Source: an uncultured Mycoplasmatota bacterium (GTDB lineage: Bacteria > Bacillota_I > Bacilli_A > Mycoplasmatales > Mycoplasmoidaceae). Taken from it: a stretch of DNA of 64,000 nucleotides. Positions 62,985 to 64,000 of this stretch are shown here, piece by piece; position 1 is the stretch's first letter; each line of letters begins with the position of its first letter. Position numbers and translations under genes: made by a program. Where the stretch lies: positions 1 to 64,000 of the forward strand of contig CATDIL010000003.1 in NCBI GenBank assembly GCA_949517355.1, read 5' to 3'. The notes below the pieces were generated by a model, which was not told where the DNA came from, made no database searches, and was given only the letters and a program-made list of their open reading frames with translations.

Positions 62985-63935
62985 ATGCCAGTTTACAAAG
63001 ATACTTCTAATGATTCAAATACTTATGATGCTCTAATAATTGGAGCAGGACCTGCTGGTTTAACGGCAGCTATTTATTTATGCCGCGCTCAATATAAAGT
63101 AGGATTTATCGAAAAAGATGTACCGGGTGGAAAGATAGTTAATACTCCACGTGTTGAAAATTACCCGGGTGCTGGTAAAACAGACGGTGCTGATTTAGCA
63201 TTAAAAATGTATCAGCAAGCTGTTGATCTTGGAGCACAATACATTTATGGTAATGTTTCTAATTTTGATTCTAATGGACGTTATTTTAGAGTTTATACAG
63301 AAGATGGTGTTACAAGATATTGTAAAACATTGCTAATAGCTTCTGGAACTACTGAAAATAAATTAGATTTACCTAATGAAAAAGAATTGGAAGGTAAAGG
63401 TATTTCTCATTGTGCAATTTGCGATGGATCATTTACTCAAGATAAAAATGTAGCAATTGTAGGAAGTGGAGCAGGGGCGTTAGGGAATGCTTTATATTTA
63501 TCATCAATTGCAAAGCATGTATACATGCTTAATAGATCTGAACAATATAAAGACAAACAAGATTTCTTAAAACAAATTGCTACAAAAGAAAATGTTTCAA
63601 TTTCTTACAATACAAAAGTTACTAAATTAATAGGTCAAAATAAACTTGAAGCAGTTGAGGTTACTGATTCTAAAACAAACGAAACTAAGAAATTAGATGT
63701 TTCATATTTATTTGTTTATGTAGGAAGCAATGCTTCAACAGATTTTATTACTGATAAATCAATCATCAGAGAAAACGGAACAATTGCAGTCAATGAAAAC
63801 ATGCAAACATCAATTCCTGGTTTATATGCAATAGGTGATGTTAATAAAATTAAAGTAAGACAAATAACAGTCGCATGCGCTGATGGAACGATAGCTGCAC
63901 TAAATGCTGTTAATTATTTAGAAAAATGGAAGTAA
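62985..63935 (+). CDS. trxB: Thioredoxin-disulfide reductase
   Basis: FAD enzyme reducing thioredoxin with NADPH, 316 aa. FAD loop IIGAGPAGLTAA (18-29), redox C143-A-I-C146, NADPH loop GSGAGALGNAL and GLYAIGDV. Ends EKWK with a TGG Trp. whiA starts within its last codons. Confidence 0.96.
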   Translation: MPVYKDTSNDSNTYDALIIGAGPAGLTAAIYLCRAQYKVGFIEKDVPGGKIVNTPRVENYPGAGKTDGADLALKMYQQAVDLGAQYIYGNVSNFDSNGRYFRVYTEDGVTRYCKTLLIASGTTENKLDLPNEKELEGKGISHCAICDGSFTQDKNVAIVGSGAGALGNALYLSSIAKHVYMLNRSEQYKDKQDFLKQIATKENVSISYNTKVTKLIGQNKLEAVEVTDSKTNETKKLDVSYLFVYVGSNASTDFITDKSIIRENGTIAVNENMQTSIPGLYAIGDVNKIKVRQITVACADGTIAALNAVNYLEKWK

Positions 63936-64000
63936 AACAAACTTTCAGTGAAAAGCTAAAGAGTGAGCTGTGTAGTAATGTTTATAGTAATCAAGCACAA
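63926..64000 (+). CDS. whiA: WhiA-like DNA-binding protein, 5' part
   Basis: 25 residues (MEVKQTFSEKLKSELCSNVY then SNQAQ) before the edge. The S-F-S-x-x-x-K-x-E-L pattern and location right after trxB match WhiA, a LAGLIDADG-related regulator/chromosome segregation factor. Overlaps trxB by 10 bp. Confidence 0.68.
   Translation, partial: MEVKQTFSEKLKSELCSNVYSNQAQ

Overview
The window comes from a wall-less mollicute (Mycoplasma-type bacterium). DNA is strongly AT-rich and almost every conserved gene contains in-frame TGA where the family has tryptophan, so genetic code 4 applies; read that way the conserved genes become continuous. Gene content (HPr kinase-Lgt-TrxB-WhiA cluster, short TilS, prolipoproteins, no visible L30 gene in the S10 cluster) fits the class. 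I do not commit to a species.

Layout. 1-559: 3' end of a type I restriction specificity subunit. 566-3223 (-): Mg2+-transporting P-type ATPase with a structured leader. 3419-17171: L33, Xaa-Pro peptidase, tRNA-Ser, rRNA methyltransferase, RluD-type synthase, the rpsP-trmD-rplS group, YitT-type membrane protein, rbgA, rnhB, a possible chaperone-domain protein, an interrupted membrane protein (-), an acetyltransferase, lysS, a degenerate asparagine-synthetase-A-like protein and a DUF2779 nuclease. 17194-19996: an AlaDH/PNT-like protein, two tandem coiled-coil paralogues and rpsD with an elaborate leader. 20094-25795: an accessory island with a complete type III restriction-modification pair between two reverse-strand genes that look related to each other. 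25984-41188: S10-spc-alpha ribosomal supercluster through secY, adk, map, infA, rpoA and rplQ. 41235-43520 (-): large single-pass surface protein. 43722-49056: tRNA-Arg, deoxyribosyltransferase, prmC-prfA and rpmE (-), def, rnjA. 49137-50475: frameshifted LRR/Ig-like lipoprotein gene. 50570-58407: leuS, DEAD-box helicase, MATE transporter, miaB (-), lipoprotein, tRNA-Thr. 58478-64000: fhs, tilS, hprK, lgt, trxB and the start of whiA.

Two modes of expression are visible. Ribosomal and operon-internal genes often have GGAG-type ribosome binding sites. At least thirteen other genes have a perfect TATAAT ending only 6-13 nt before the start codon and no Shine-Dalgarno, implying leaderless or nearly leaderless mRNAs.

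The accessory genes carry sequence that could switch: a 22-bp direct repeat and a heptad tandem repeat in hsdS, an (AT)8 tract in the type III mod gene where one unit gained or lost gives an immediate stop, a G8 tract in a lipoprotein signal peptide, and a (TAT)6 tract overlapping the -10 box of another lipoprotein. The leaders of mgtA, the two coiled-coil genes, rpsD and the S10 operon have inverted repeats; in mgtA, rpsD and the coiled-coil genes these cover the ribosome binding or start region.
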